Positions 1 to 9,261 of a stretch of DNA of 52,695 bases are shown here, one piece after another. Source of the DNA: Gammaproteobacteria bacterium DTU037 (GTDB lineage Bacteria; Pseudomonadota; Gammaproteobacteria; Pseudomonadales; Pseudomonadaceae); the NCBI GenBank assembly GCA_001513025.1, contig LFRZ01000084.1:1-52695 (forward strand). The letters are read 5' to 3'. Position numbers and translations under genes: made by a program. The notes beneath the pieces were generated by a model, which saw only the letters and a program-made list of their open reading frames with translations, had not been told where the DNA came from and did not search any database. Within the stretch, counting starts at the first letter, position 1. Each line of letters starts with the position of its first letter.

Positions 1-428
<428 letters not shown>

Positions 429-492
429 TTATAAATATAGACGCAGGATACAACAAGCACGGACAATCCGTCTTTACTGCCTGCACAAACAA

Positions 493-520
493 AAAAGCCC
501 CGTCAAATGACAGGGCTTTT
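493..520 (-). terminator. Rho-independent terminator after rplU-rpmA
   Basis: On the minus strand an 8-bp stem (AAAAGCCC paired with GGGCTTTT), extended inward by GTC/GAC, is followed by a run of six T. It lies 14 bases after the rpmA stop and before obgE, so obgE probably receives only read-through or has its own promoter. Confidence 0.85.
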
Positions 521-534
521 CCGTGTAAAGCTAC

Positions 535-792
535 TTAGGCTGAAACTACGCTAACGTAGCGACGTCCAAAAGCACCTTTAACTTCAAATTTCAACACGCC
601 TGCTTCTTTAGCAAACAAGGTGTGATCTTTGCCCATTCCAACATTAGGACCTGGGTGGAATTCTGTACCGCGCTGACGCACGATAATATTTCCTGCTTTA
701 ACAGTTTGGCCGCCGTACATCTTAACGCCTAAGCGTTTAGCTTCCGAGTCGCGACCGTTGCGAGTACTACCACCAGCTTTTTTCGTTGCCAT
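535..792 (-). CDS. rpmA: 50S ribosomal protein bL27
   Basis: This 85-residue protein is bL27 of the large ribosomal subunit, whose N-terminal tail reaches towards the peptidyl transferase centre. The start [20 protein letters not shown] and the block [15 protein letters not shown] are family hallmarks, and the length is normal. It lies 36 bases after rplU on the same strand and shares its transcript, ending at the terminator 493-520. Confidence 0.98.
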   Translation of the reverse strand: MATKKAGGSTRNGRDSEAKRLGVKMYGGQTVKAGNIIVRQRGTEFHPGPNVGMGKDHTLFAKEAGVLKFEVKGAFGRRYVSVVSA

Positions 793-828
793 GAGATCAA
801 CACTCCATCAGTTTGGGGGTTCAGTCAA

Positions 829-1140
829 TTAAGCCTGAATACCAGTGATTTTAACTTCAGTAAACCACTGACGGTGGCCCTGACGCTTCATGCTGTGCTT
901 ACGACGACGGAACTTGATAATAGTTACTTTATCGTGACGACCTTGGTCAATCACTTCAGCTGTCACTTTAGCACCTTCAACAACTGGCGCACCGATTTTC
1001 ACATCTTCGCCATTGCCGATTAATAGAACGCGATCAAACGAAATAGCTTCGCCGACTGGTACGTCCAATTTTTCAATCTTCAAAAATTCGCCTTCAGCGA
1101 CTTTGTATTGCTTACCGCCAGTTACAATTACTGCGTACAT
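829..1140 (-). CDS. rplU: 50S ribosomal protein bL21
   Basis: This is bL21, a 23S rRNA-binding protein of the large subunit, 103 residues long. It begins [20 protein letters not shown] and carries the [14 protein letters not shown] block near the C-terminus, both typical of the family. An in-frame GTG lies just upstream, but the ATG at 1140 has the better-spaced ribosome binding site (GGAG, seven bases away). It is the first gene of rplU-rpmA and diverges from ispB across about 245 bp that must hold both promoters. Confidence 0.97.
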   Translation of the reverse strand: MYAVIVTGGKQYKVAEGEFLKIEKLDVPVGEAISFDRVLLIGNGEDVKIGAPVVEGAKVTAEVIDQGRHDKVTIIKFRRRKHSMKRQGHRQWFTEVKITGIQA

Positions 1141-1385
1141 CACATATCTCCGTTATTCCTGCTCACCCAACGCTTTATAATAATCAGTATCGGTTGGCAT
1201 GGCTGCTGTGCATTGGATTAAGACACACTAGCAATTGCGTAAGGCAGGGAGTTGCCCAAGTAAAGTTCAGGAGCGCGAATTGTACGCACAGATCAATCTA
1301 GACGCAAGCATTCGATGCGCTCGCCTTGACAGATAGGCGCGCGCCTCATAGCATGCCGCACAACCATATTGGAGTACGCAGGGTC

Positions 1386-2354
1386 ATGCAACCACAGGCT
1401 TTTTACCAAATCGTCGCTGAAGATTTTGCTGCAGTAGACAGCATCATTAAACAACAGCTGTCCTCACGGATCCCTTTGGTAGAAAAAATCGGCGATTACA
1501 TCATCTCCGCAGGCGGCAAACGCCTACGCCCCCTTCTGGTATTACTGGCCGGTAATGCGCTGGGGAAGAATGATGACGATTTACGTCTGCTTGCGGCGGT
1601 TATTGAATTTTTGCACACATCGACTCTATTGCATGACGATGTGGTGGATAAATCTGACTTACGCCGTGGCCGTTCGACTGCCAACGCCAAGTGGGGCAAC
1701 GCACCCAGCGTTTTGGTTGGCGATTTCTTATATGCGCGCTCGTTTGAAATGATGGTGCGCTTAGGCTCGCTGCCAGTGATGGAAATCATCTCACAAGCCA
1801 CTCGTGTGATTGCTGAAGGCGAAGTCCTACAGCTGACAAAAGTACGCGATGCCAGCACCACTGAAGCCACTTATATGGAAGTGATTCGTGGCAAAACCGC
1901 AATGTTATTTGAAGCATCCACCCATAGTGCTGCTGTTCTAGCCGGCGCACCAGCAGAACAAGCCGAAGCGCTGCGCACTTACGGCGACAACCTTGGTATT
2001 GCTTTCCAATTGGTCGATGACTTACTCGATTATCGCGGCGACGCAGAAACTCTTGGCAAGAACGTCGGTGATGACTTAGCCGAAGGCAAGCCGACCCTAC
2101 CGTTGATTGCAACCATGCGTGACGGTACGCCAGAGCAAGCAGCGTTAGTACGCCAAGCCATTCAAAAGGGTGGCATTGAAGACCTTGTGGCCATTAGCGC
2201 AGCAGTTGAAGCGTCTGGTGCACTGGATTACACCGCTAAACTGGCACAGGATTACGCACAACGCGCGATCAACTGTCTCGACCCTATTCCTGCCTCAGGT
2301 TACCGTGATGCTCTGATCGAGCTGGCAAAATTCGCCGTCGCTCGGAGTCAATAA
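1386..2354 (+). CDS. ispB: Polyprenyl (octaprenyl/solanesyl) diphosphate synthase
   Basis: This is a trans-prenyltransferase that builds the long isoprenoid tail of ubiquinone from farnesyl diphosphate and IPP. Both aspartate-rich motifs are present: LLHDDVVDKSDLRRGR and later FQLVDDLLDYRGD. GGKRLRP, which binds IPP, is near the N-terminus. I chose the start MQPQAFYQIV at 1386 because relatives begin this way; an in-frame start at 1326 would add 20 unconserved residues. That gives 322 residues, the usual length. Pseudomonads make UQ-9, so the product may be C45, but chain length cannot be read from the sequence. Confidence 0.94.
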   Translation: MQPQAFYQIVAEDFAAVDSIIKQQLSSRIPLVEKIGDYIISAGGKRLRPLLVLLAGNALGKNDDDLRLLAAVIEFLHTSTLLHDDVVDKSDLRRGRSTANAKWGNAPSVLVGDFLYARSFEMMVRLGSLPVMEIISQATRVIAEGEVLQLTKVRDASTTEATYMEVIRGKTAMLFEASTHSAAVLAGAPAEQAEALRTYGDNLGIAFQLVDDLLDYRGDAETLGKNVGDDLAEGKPTLPLIATMRDGTPEQAALVRQAIQKGGIEDLVAISAAVEASGALDYTAKLAQDYAQRAINCLDPIPASGYRDALIELAKFAVARSQ

Positions 2355-2541
2355 ACTACAACACTTTTAGTTAAAACACTTTCAGCCCTAGCCAATACCC
2401 ATAATTTCTATGCGTACTGCTATGCAGTGTGCGTAACAATAAATAAAATATTGCCGCAAACGCCCTTTATAATGAGCAATATAATGTGACATATTGTCGC
2501 ACAGCATTAATCAAATAATTTTTTGGTATGGAAGACAAAGC

Positions 2542-2970
2542 ATGAGCATTCTTAAAGAGTTCAAAACGTTTGCTGTCAAAGGTAACGTTGTCGATATGGC
2601 TGTCGGTATTATTATCGGTGCTGCTTTCGGAAAAATCGTCAGTTCATTTGTGGGCGATATCATCATGCCGCCACTGGGCGTTATGATCGGGGGTGTTGAT
2701 TTCAGCGATCTGGCGGTGACGTTAAAAGCCGCTGAAGGTGATTTACCTGCAGTGATGCTGGCCTACGGAAAATTCATTCAAAGCATTATTGACTTTGTGA
2801 TCATAGCTTTCGCTATTTTTATGGGCGTAAAAGTCATCAACCGTCTCAAACATGAAGAAGAGATTGCCGAAGAAGCGCCCGCTGCTCCTGCAGAACTGCC
2901 AACACCGAGCAACGAAGAAGTCCTACTCAGAGAAATCCGCGACTTGCTCCAGCAACAAAATAAAAGCTAA
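2542..2970 (+). CDS. mscL: Large-conductance mechanosensitive channel MscL
   Basis: This homopentameric inner-membrane channel opens under membrane tension to release solutes during osmotic downshock. The protein starts [22 protein letters not shown], the MscL signature. It then has TM1 (about residues 17-45, with the AFGKIV gate helix), a periplasmic loop, TM2 (about 75-100) and a charged C-terminal bundle helix. With the ATG at 2542 it is 142 residues; a TTG at 2494 would add 16 unconserved residues. It appears to be a single-gene unit ending at the hairpin 3018-3047. Confidence 0.96.
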   Translation: MSILKEFKTFAVKGNVVDMAVGIIIGAAFGKIVSSFVGDIIMPPLGVMIGGVDFSDLAVTLKAAEGDLPAVMLAYGKFIQSIIDFVIIAFAIFMGVKVINRLKHEEEIAEEAPAAPAELPTPSNEEVLLREIRDLLQQQNKS

Positions 2971-3017
2971 CAGCTCTGCCAGACTGCAGCTAAAAGAGCC
3001 TGTAAAATAAACAGTAC

Positions 3018-3047
3018 AACGACCCACGGTTAAACCCATGGGTCGTT
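3018..3047 (+). terminator. Terminator after mscL, between convergent genes
   Basis: A perfect 9-bp stem (AACGACCCA with TGGGTCGTT) encloses a 12-base loop and is followed by TTT-ATTTA on the plus strand. It lies between mscL and the convergent vWA gene, 6 bases past that gene's stop. It probably serves mscL mainly, because the minus-strand side lacks a good T run. Confidence 0.75.
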
Positions 3048-3052
3048 TTTAT

Positions 3053-5404
3053 TTAGTTATCTGTCACTGTAAAAGCCTGTTTCGCCAGTACGACTGCCTG
3101 ACCTGAGCCGCGTAAAATATAGCGCACTTGATACTCACCGGCTTTAGACGGGGCTTTCAGTTGATCAGGCTCGTCCTCTTCTGAGCTTCGTGTATAGAAG
3201 TAGGTCAGCTCACCACCAATGCGCTTATGGTCAGCAGGGACAATGTCCACATAGTCATCATGATTAGCAGGACCTGACCACTCAACCGGAATCATAGACT
3301 CAGCCTTGACGCTAGCAGGCACAGAGACACTGCCATCCGGTTTGCTAACAGTAAACGCTTGTTTAGTCAGCACACTCGCAGCACCCGAGCCGCGCAAGAT
3401 ATAACGTACGTAATACTCACCCGCTTTGGCCGGTGCCTTCAGCTGATCAGGCTCACCCTCTTCTGAGTCGCGTGTATAGAAAAATGTAACCTCACCACCA
3501 ATGCGCTTATGGTCAACCGGGACAATGTCCACATAGTCATCATAGTTAGCTGGGCCTGACCACTCGACCTGCACGACAGAGCCTGCTGGCACACTCTCAG
3601 GTACGCTAACGCCACCCTCAGCGGCGACTACGGTAAAGGTCTGCTGAGTCAACACACTCGCAGCGCCGGCGCCGCGTAAGATATAGCGCACGCGGTACTC
3701 ACCCGCTTTAGTCGGTGCTTTTAGCTGATCAGGCTCACCCTCTTCGGAGTTACGTGTATAGAAATAGGTCAGCTCACCACCAATGCGCTTATGGTCAACG
3801 GGGACAATATCCACATAATCATCATGGTTAGCAGGCCCGGTCCACTCCACTGCTATAACCGAACCCGCTACTACGCTCTCAGGTACGCTAACACTGCCAT
3901 CAGCAGCGATGACGGTAAATGGCTGTTTCACTAGGACACGATCAGCACCTGAGCCGCGTAAGATATAACGCACTTGGTACTCACCCGCTTTGGTCGGTGC
4001 TTGCAGTTCATGCGACTCGCCATCCTCTGAATCTTTTGTATAAAAGAGTGTCAGCTCGCCACCAATACGCTTGTGCTCTGTGGGAACGATATCAACATAG
4101 TCACGCTCACCGGCCGGCCCAGTCCAAAAGATCGGTATAACAGCACCTGCTTCGATTTGTTCGGGCGCAGAAACTGAGGCTGTAGCTTCAGTCACTGTAA
4201 TGGGGATACTGTCTAGAACACGCTTTTGCTCCTCGCCGTTTAATACGTAACGAATGTTATAGACGCCAGGCTTAGTCGGTGCGCGCAGTTCAACCTCGGG
4301 CTCAGTCTTAGTATTGGTATACACATAGGTCAGCTCACCACTGGTTTTCTTAACTCCGTCTGCCACTAAGTCGACGTAGTCACGCTCATTGGCAGGTCCT
4401 TTCCATTGGATAGCAATCATGCCGCCTGCCTGCACAGTATCGGGCGCAACTAAGGCCACATCGCTGTCCGTTACTGCTACTGTAGCCTCGGCTAACACAT
4501 GACGTTTATTATCACTGCCACGCCAGATATAGCGCACGGTATAGGTACCCGGCTTGCCAGCTGCGCGCACAGTGAGTGGTGAACCGTCTTTGGTGTACGT
4601 GAAGGTCAGTTCATCGTAGGTTTTTTTATAATTCTGCGGGACGAGATCAATATAGTCATTTTCCGCATTCGGCCCCGTCCATTTGACGTTAATGTCGCCG
4701 CCTATTGCAACACTCTCATCAGGATCTAATGTCGCTTCAGGTAACAGCAAAGGTTCAGGTTCTTTGGGTGTATCCTTTTTCGCAGGCTGCACCATCGTAT
4801 TGAGCAGCGCATCGCGTAGCTCATCGGCATTCGCCGCAGACACATAGCGACCGCCCGTGTTTTCTGCCAAGCAGGCCACTTGCTTACCTTCCGCATCGGT
4901 CAAATCAAAGCCAACCACATGCGCGGTAAAATCGATGCCATTTTTAGCCAGCTCGGCCCCCACAGCGCAAGGATCCGCTTGGCAGTTCTCTAAACCATCA
5001 GTAATTAAGATCACAGTGGCTTTATCTTCGGTGTAACGCAGCTCTTCAGCGGCCTTCAGCACTGAAGCGGAGAGCGGCGTTTTACCCAGAAACTTCATCT
5101 TAGCTGCAGCTTGAGTAATCTCAGGCCCTGTTCCGGCTGCGGGTTTAACTACAACTTCAATATCACTGCAGCTGCCTCTTGTGCGATGACCATAGGCAAT
5201 TAAGCCCAATTCCATATCGGCTGGCACACCCTCTAATACGGTGGCCAATGCTTCACGGGCAATTTGTAATTTAGGTTTACCATTAATTTGCCCCCACATT
5301 GATCCAGAGGCATCCAGTACGATCATTGTTTGCTCGGCAGCTAGGCTTGCGCTAGCTGTTGCAGCCACTAATCCTGCCAGTAAAAACGAATAGAGCGGTT
5401 TCAT
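3053..5404 (-). CDS. Secreted von Willebrand factor A protein with six Ig-like repeats
   Basis: The 783-residue protein has a signal peptide (1-23, ending SASLAA). A vWA domain follows (about 25-205) with an intact metal-ion site: DASGSMWGQ for DxSxS, and an ITDG segment. From about 219 to the end there are six consecutive modules of 92-97 residues, each with W(T/S/K)GP..E/DDY(V/I)D(I/L)V and a closing Y.VRY(I/V)L.G strand, an Ig-like beta-sandwich pattern. Modules 3-6 are much more alike than 1-2, suggesting recent duplication. It is the last gene of a six-gene minus-strand operon and has a good ribosome binding site (GAGGTGG). I infer an extracytoplasmic binding or scaffold role; no established function is recognised. 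Confidence 0.85.
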   Translation of the reverse strand: MKPLYSFLLAGLVAATASASLAAEQTMIVLDASGSMWGQINGKPKLQIAREALATVLEGVPADMELGLIAYGHRTRGSCSDIEVVVKPAAGTGPEITQAAAKMKFLGKTPLSASVLKAAEELRYTEDKATVILITDGLENCQADPCAVGAELAKNGIDFTAHVVGFDLTDAEGKQVACLAENTGGRYVSAANADELRDALLNTMVQPAKKDTPKEPEPLLLPEATLDPDESVAIGGDINVKWTGPNAENDYIDLVPQNYKKTYDELTFTYTKDGSPLTVRAAGKPGTYTVRYIWRGSDNKRHVLAEATVAVTDSDVALVAPDTVQAGGMIAIQWKGPANERDYVDLVADGVKKTSGELTYVYTNTKTEPEVELRAPTKPGVYNIRYVLNGEEQKRVLDSIPITVTEATASVSAPEQIEAGAVIPIFWTGPAGERDYVDIVPTEHKRIGGELTLFYTKDSEDGESHELQAPTKAGEYQVRYILRGSGADRVLVKQPFTVIAADGSVSVPESVVAGSVIAVEWTGPANHDDYVDIVPVDHKRIGGELTYFYTRNSEEGEPDQLKAPTKAGEYRVRYILRGAGAASVLTQQTFTVVAAEGGVSVPESVPAGSVVQVEWSGPANYDDYVDIVPVDHKRIGGEVTFFYTRDSEEGEPDQLKAPAKAGEYYVRYILRGSGAASVLTKQAFTVSKPDGSVSVPASVKAESMIPVEWSGPANHDDYVDIVPADHKRIGGELTYFYTRSSEEDEPDQLKAPSKAGEYQVRYILRGSGQAVVLAKQAFTVTDN

Positions 5405-5449
5405 ATCGCCACCTCACTCAACAGTATGTGCCAGTTAATAGCCGGCCAA

Positions 5450-5920
5450 TCAAAGACATAACGCTGCAGTCTCGCTTAACCCGCTGCGTATGCGCTGATC
5501 TAAAGCGTTAGTATCCACGGCAAACTTGTCAGCAAAACCACCGACAATAGACTTATGCATGCGTAGCGACTGCGCGAACTTCAAACAACCTTGGGGAGTA
5601 TTATCACGTTCAATTTTTGCATTATCATCTAGAGTGAAATACACATTGGCATAATTAACAAACGCATCGACATAACAGGCTTCATAGGCTTGTTGCGCTT
5701 GATTATTCTCGTCCCTATTAGCCATGACCATCCCGACCGCGGTACCGACCACTCGGGCACACTCATTAAGTGGCAGCTTGCCCTGATTGCTGACCACCCA
5801 AGCTTCTTTAAAGTGTTCTTGATAAAGCTTGGATAATCCAGGCTGACTAGCGCTATTGGACTCGCCACAGCCCGTGACTAGCAAGCTTACAAGTACGCTC
5901 AATAGGAGATTAATTTTCAT
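5450..5920 (-). CDS. Putative lipoprotein of unknown function
   Basis: This 156-residue protein starts at the ATG at 5920, eight bases after AAGGTG. It has a lipoprotein signal peptide with lipobox VTGC (Cys about residue 18), so it should be acylated and membrane-anchored. The mature part is alpha-helical in character and has three further cysteines (ECARVVGTAVG, EACYVDAF, QGCLKFAQS) plus a final CL. I do not recognise the family. An upstream in-frame start near 6007 would overlap the neighbouring gene and remove the signal peptide from the N-terminus, so it was rejected. It is fifth in the vWA operon, 45 bases before the vWA gene. Confidence 0.75.
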   Translation of the reverse strand: MKINLLLSVLVSLLVTGCGESNSASQPGLSKLYQEHFKEAWVVSNQGKLPLNECARVVGTAVGMVMANRDENNQAQQAYEACYVDAFVNYANVYFTLDDNAKIERDNTPQGCLKFAQSLRMHKSIVGGFADKFAVDTNALDQRIRSGLSETAALCL

Positions 5921-5981
5921 CAGAGTCACCTTTATGTTTAAGGCGCCATGCGTTTTCATGATAAAAAAACACAAAACGCAG

Positions 5982-6518
5982 CTATTTATAAAGCGGTGCA
6001 ATCTCATCCATAAGGCCAGTGACTGCAGGTAAGTCAGGTTGTGCCTCTTGGATTTTTTTCACATTGCGTAAATAACCTTTTTTCATCCCCACTAACACGC
6101 CTTTTTTGTGCTGCTCGCTATAGTCTGGATTGTTATTGATCCGCTCTTCAGCTTCTTGGTAATTACGTTTGATAAACGCCACACTTGAGCCTTCTTTAGC
6201 AATAAAATAGGCATTCATGACGCGGTCACCCACATCGGCCCACTGCTCTAAATTACGAAAATGATATTTCTGTGCAATGCTGCTCAATCCTTGGTAATGC
6301 AGTGAGTCTTTAGCCAGCAACTCAACGCTTGAGACTAAGGGCCGGTGGCGATCGATGTCTTTTTGCTTAAGCGGATTCTTCTCCGCAAAAGTTTGTGCCT
6401 CAGCAAAAGAGGCAATGTAGTTTTCCACCTGTGCTCGACTCAGTGGCGTCGCTGCTACGGCTGCGGTCATCATTAACGCTGTTACAGCAAACACCAGTTT
6501 ATTTAAAAATCTACGCAT
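5982..6518 (-). CDS. Exported protein of unknown function
   Basis: The 178-residue product starts MRRFLNKLVFAVTALMMTAAVAA, a signal peptide probably cleaved after AVAA, and has no lipobox. The mature protein is helical and charged, without cysteines, and likely periplasmic. The ATG at 6518 has GGAG seven bases upstream. No family was recognised. It lies fourth in the six-gene operon with short gaps on both sides (55 and 61 bases), so its role is probably tied to the vWA protein and the lipoproteins. Confidence 0.72.
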   Translation of the reverse strand: MRRFLNKLVFAVTALMMTAAVAATPLSRAQVENYIASFAEAQTFAEKNPLKQKDIDRHRPLVSSVELLAKDSLHYQGLSSIAQKYHFRNLEQWADVGDRVMNAYFIAKEGSSVAFIKRNYQEAEERINNNPDYSEQHKKGVLVGMKKGYLRNVKKIQEAQPDLPAVTGLMDEIAPLYK

Positions 6519-6573
6519 AATAATCTCCAATGGCATAAGGTCTTTAGCGCTGTGATTAAGGCCATCTCACGAC

Positions 6574-7149
6574 TCAATAACGCAAGCGTCTTTCGAGGTA
6601 GCGCAGGTCTTCACGAGCGCGTTGTAGTTGCCGATCCACATCGCGTAACTCCTGACGTAAATAGCTGCGCTGCTCTTTATTCTCTTCTTGCTTTAAGGCC
6701 TGCTCTAGTTGGTTGGTTTGCTTATTTAGTTTCTCTATATATTGCTCAGCATCATAAATTTGCTTGCCCCGCTCATAAAAAATCAAAAACCTGTGCTCTA
6801 AGTGAGCAGGGCAAGCATTACGGTATTGCCGACCGAGAAGCCCTTCTTGAACGGCATTGTCTGACGTACAGTAATGTAGAATCCCTCGATCACGCCCTTG
6901 CAAGTAAAGCCTTTGATCAGGTCTAACACCTACTTTTGCGCAAGCCTGACGATGATCTTCGATGCGCGTTAATGGCTCACCATTGCGCCCATCACGAAAG
7001 CCCTGATCCAGCCAATTAGCAGTTAAGCACTCTTGTTCACTCATGCTCGCACAACTGCTCACCAGCACTGCTAACACGGCCAGACCGGCTATTCGAGCGT
7101 TCTTCCTAGCCAGCAAAAGCACAGATAAAACAAAATTGCTCATTGGCAT
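6574..7149 (-). CDS. DUF2799-like lipoprotein with C-terminal coiled coil
   Basis: This 191-residue protein has an N-terminal hydrophobic segment with lipobox VSSC (about residue 33). A cysteine-containing domain follows, with the pattern W.DQGFRDGRNG, H..AC, GRDRGILHYC and GRQYRNACP. I associate this pattern with DUF2799, a domain of unknown function. From about residue 125 to the end there is a strongly charged coiled coil (KLNKQTNQLEQALKQ, then RELRD-type heptads). The start at 7149 has AAGGTG at good spacing. It begins 7 bases after the upstream gene, which indicates co-transcription. Confidence 0.78.
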   Translation of the reverse strand: MPMSNFVLSVLLLARKNARIAGLAVLAVLVSSCASMSEQECLTANWLDQGFRDGRNGEPLTRIEDHRQACAKVGVRPDQRLYLQGRDRGILHYCTSDNAVQEGLLGRQYRNACPAHLEHRFLIFYERGKQIYDAEQYIEKLNKQTNQLEQALKQEENKEQRSYLRQELRDVDRQLQRAREDLRYLERRLRY

Positions 7150-7156
7150 AGTTGCA

Positions 7157-8101
7157 TCACCTTAAAATAACAACTTGTGTCAGTTCGCTTTGCATGTCGG
7201 CAACGTGCCAACGTTGCAACCAAATTTTAGCAATGGCGTCGTCTAAGACCATCGTTTGCAAACCCGTACCGAGGGCCAAGCTGTCTTGTCCAATGACATT
7301 GCTGGAGATCACAAAAACAAACTGCGGATTATCCTTACTGTAGGGCAAAGGCTCATCAGAGCTGAATTCAGTCCAGAGCTCTTCAAGCACCCGAGCGGGT
7401 TGTGTCCCACCATAAGGATTTTCTGTACGGTATTGAGCAGGGGCGACAGACTGCGGCGTCAAAACCTGAACCTGTCCTTGAGGTAGCTCTGGTGCCTCTA
7501 AAGCTAAACAGGATAGCGCAAAGCACATCGTTTTTTGTGCTGCCTCGTCAGTGATTTCTTTGCGCGCAGCGTAGAGTAGAGCAGCTTGCATGCCCATCAC
7601 GGGTGCCATAACAAAGCGCCAACTGACATGTGGACCCACACCAAACTCATCTAGACGGGCCACGTTTTCCGCATCTAAATTCTGCAACAAATCATGATGC
7701 CGTGCTGGACCTAAGTTATACCGGCTGACCTCGATGTAATGGTGCTTTAACTCAGGTATCTCAGTATCAGTATTAATGCTGTAGTTGATCTGATAGCGAA
7801 CATGCGGCAACTCAACTTCTTGCGCGTCGAGAATCAAAATGGCGCGAGTCAAGGCATCCAGATCAGCATCAATATGGGACGCCTGCGCAGTGTTTTCTGA
7901 AAATGTTGGAAAGGTTTTCTTAGAGTAATAGTGAGACCCCGTAAGCTCATCAACGGACTGCTCACTATAATTGTTACTCGCGACAAATAACTGAGCGGTT
8001 TTATCCATGCGCATTAAAGCGTTTTGGTAAACCTCATGCGCCTGTACAGCTAAGGGCGATAGAAGACCAACAACAAGAATAAGGAAAACCTGTGCGTTCA
8101 T
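7157..8101 (-). CDS. Exported protein of unknown function
   Basis: A 314-residue protein with a signal peptide (about 1-21, ending AVQA, mature HEVYQN). The mature part has no membrane segment and only two cysteines, close together (MCFALSCLALE). I recognise no family. The start at 8101 follows GAGGACGAG. It is the second gene of the operon, 29 bases after the membrane protein gene and 7 bases before the DUF2799-like gene. The context suggests a periplasmic or secreted partner of the vWA protein. Confidence 0.72.
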   Translation of the reverse strand: MNAQVFLILVVGLLSPLAVQAHEVYQNALMRMDKTAQLFVASNNYSEQSVDELTGSHYYSKKTFPTFSENTAQASHIDADLDALTRAILILDAQEVELPHVRYQINYSINTDTEIPELKHHYIEVSRYNLGPARHHDLLQNLDAENVARLDEFGVGPHVSWRFVMAPVMGMQAALLYAARKEITDEAAQKTMCFALSCLALEAPELPQGQVQVLTPQSVAPAQYRTENPYGGTQPARVLEELWTEFSSDEPLPYSKDNPQFVFVISSNVIGQDSLALGTGLQTMVLDDAIAKIWLQRWHVADMQSELTQVVILR

Positions 8102-8130
8102 ACTCTCGTCCTCTTAAACCGCGCGGCCAA

Positions 8131-9117
8131 TCACTCTGCCACTTCAGCTGTAGGTGTAGTGGTTTTGGCAGGTTGAACCCAAGTTTGCGCTTTACCTTTA
8201 AGCTCACCAAATTTATTCGACACTTTATCCAAACGCGCTTCCCACTCGGGACTTGGCGTCTGCTCGTTAATGACCTTAAAGTAAGCCTGCAATAAGCATG
8301 CGATAGCAAATGGCTCAATCACTGCAACCTTTACTGCCCAAGCAAAGAGCAAAGCAAAGACCATTCCGCCTGCTGACCAAGCACCGGGGATGATGTACAC
8401 CAAGGCGGCGGCAGGCGCGAGCATAATAATGAAGACGCCGAATGATAAGCCGTAGGTGAAGAGTGTCAGCCACGCTGCATTTTTCAGCATTACCGTAGCA
8501 TTTTGCCCATACAGCACTAGCGCTGAACGTGAAGCAAGCCAAGGATTGTCACTGTTGGTGCGAATAATATAAGCGAGGATGATCTCATCAATTAAGCCCA
8601 CGGCAATGCGCAAGAAGGCTTTGACCACACCCATGAGTTGCTGCAGTCCAGGAATCGGTAAAAAGCTGGTAATGCCCTGCACTAAACCAGTGATGGCGGT
8701 AATTACACCTTTAATCAGCAAATCCATAGCGAAAAGCACATTGGTCTGTGAAAAATTCTGTTTAACGATTTGGCTGGCATATGAAATTTGCGAACGTCCC
8801 TCAGGCAGTTCCTCACCATCAATCAAGCGCACCAACACAGCAATATGACCCGCTTTAACGGTATATAAAAGGTACTCGCGCGCAAAAAAAAGTACGGTTC
8901 CGACGATACCAAACCCAATAACACCGCCCCAAAGCGTTGTCGTTGTTTGAAAACTCTCGTCTCCAAAGCCGCCAATTCCGTAACCCACTCCAGCACCGAC
9001 ACCGGTCATTAAAATGTATGCCAGGGTAATGCCGAAATACACTGCACAGCGCAGTAATATAAAAGGCAGAGTGCGAACGAGTAAATTAATCGACGTCCCT
9101 AAGCTGAAATCCCACAT
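8131..9117 (-). CDS. Multipass inner-membrane protein of unknown function
   Basis: This 328-residue protein has several hydrophobic segments: about 18-50, 62-80, 130-160, a bent region about 165-185, 215-245 and 247-275. A short soluble tail ends TTTPTAEVAE. A glycine-rich first segment (GVGAGVGYGIGGFG) stands out. No transporter signature is recognised. It is the first gene of the six-gene operon (9117 down to 3053) with an AGGGGG ribosome binding site, so the promoter should lie in 9118-9261. It may anchor or export the other products; this is inference from gene order only. Confidence 0.75.
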   Translation of the reverse strand: MWDFSLGTSINLLVRTLPFILLRCAVYFGITLAYILMTGVGAGVGYGIGGFGDESFQTTTTLWGGVIGFGIVGTVLFFAREYLLYTVKAGHIAVLVRLIDGEELPEGRSQISYASQIVKQNFSQTNVLFAMDLLIKGVITAITGLVQGITSFLPIPGLQQLMGVVKAFLRIAVGLIDEIILAYIIRTNSDNPWLASRSALVLYGQNATVMLKNAAWLTLFTYGLSFGVFIIMLAPAAALVYIIPGAWSAGGMVFALLFAWAVKVAVIEPFAIACLLQAYFKVINEQTPSPEWEARLDKVSNKFGELKGKAQTWVQPAKTTTPTAEVAE

Positions 9118-9261
9118 GACGGCCCCCTTACTGCATCAGCATAAAGTGTTAGGGATACAGACTATCGGCTTTATCTGTTGCGGTAACCGTCTAAACGAAC
9201 GGGCTGACTCAGCAGTCAACTTTCAACTTAAATTTGCCAAGCAGGTCGCATTATTCGCTTA

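Noticed and set aside
3018-5404. CRISPR-like array suggested by regularly spaced repeats
   Set aside because: The periodicity (about 282 bases) is the coding repeat of the vWA protein; no CRISPR-type direct repeats with spacers occur in the window.
9118-9261. Search for the 12371-12400 dyad in front of the vWA operon
   Set aside because: No convincing copy of TGTTTGAACA is present there, so a regulatory link between sensor module and operon rests on proximity alone.
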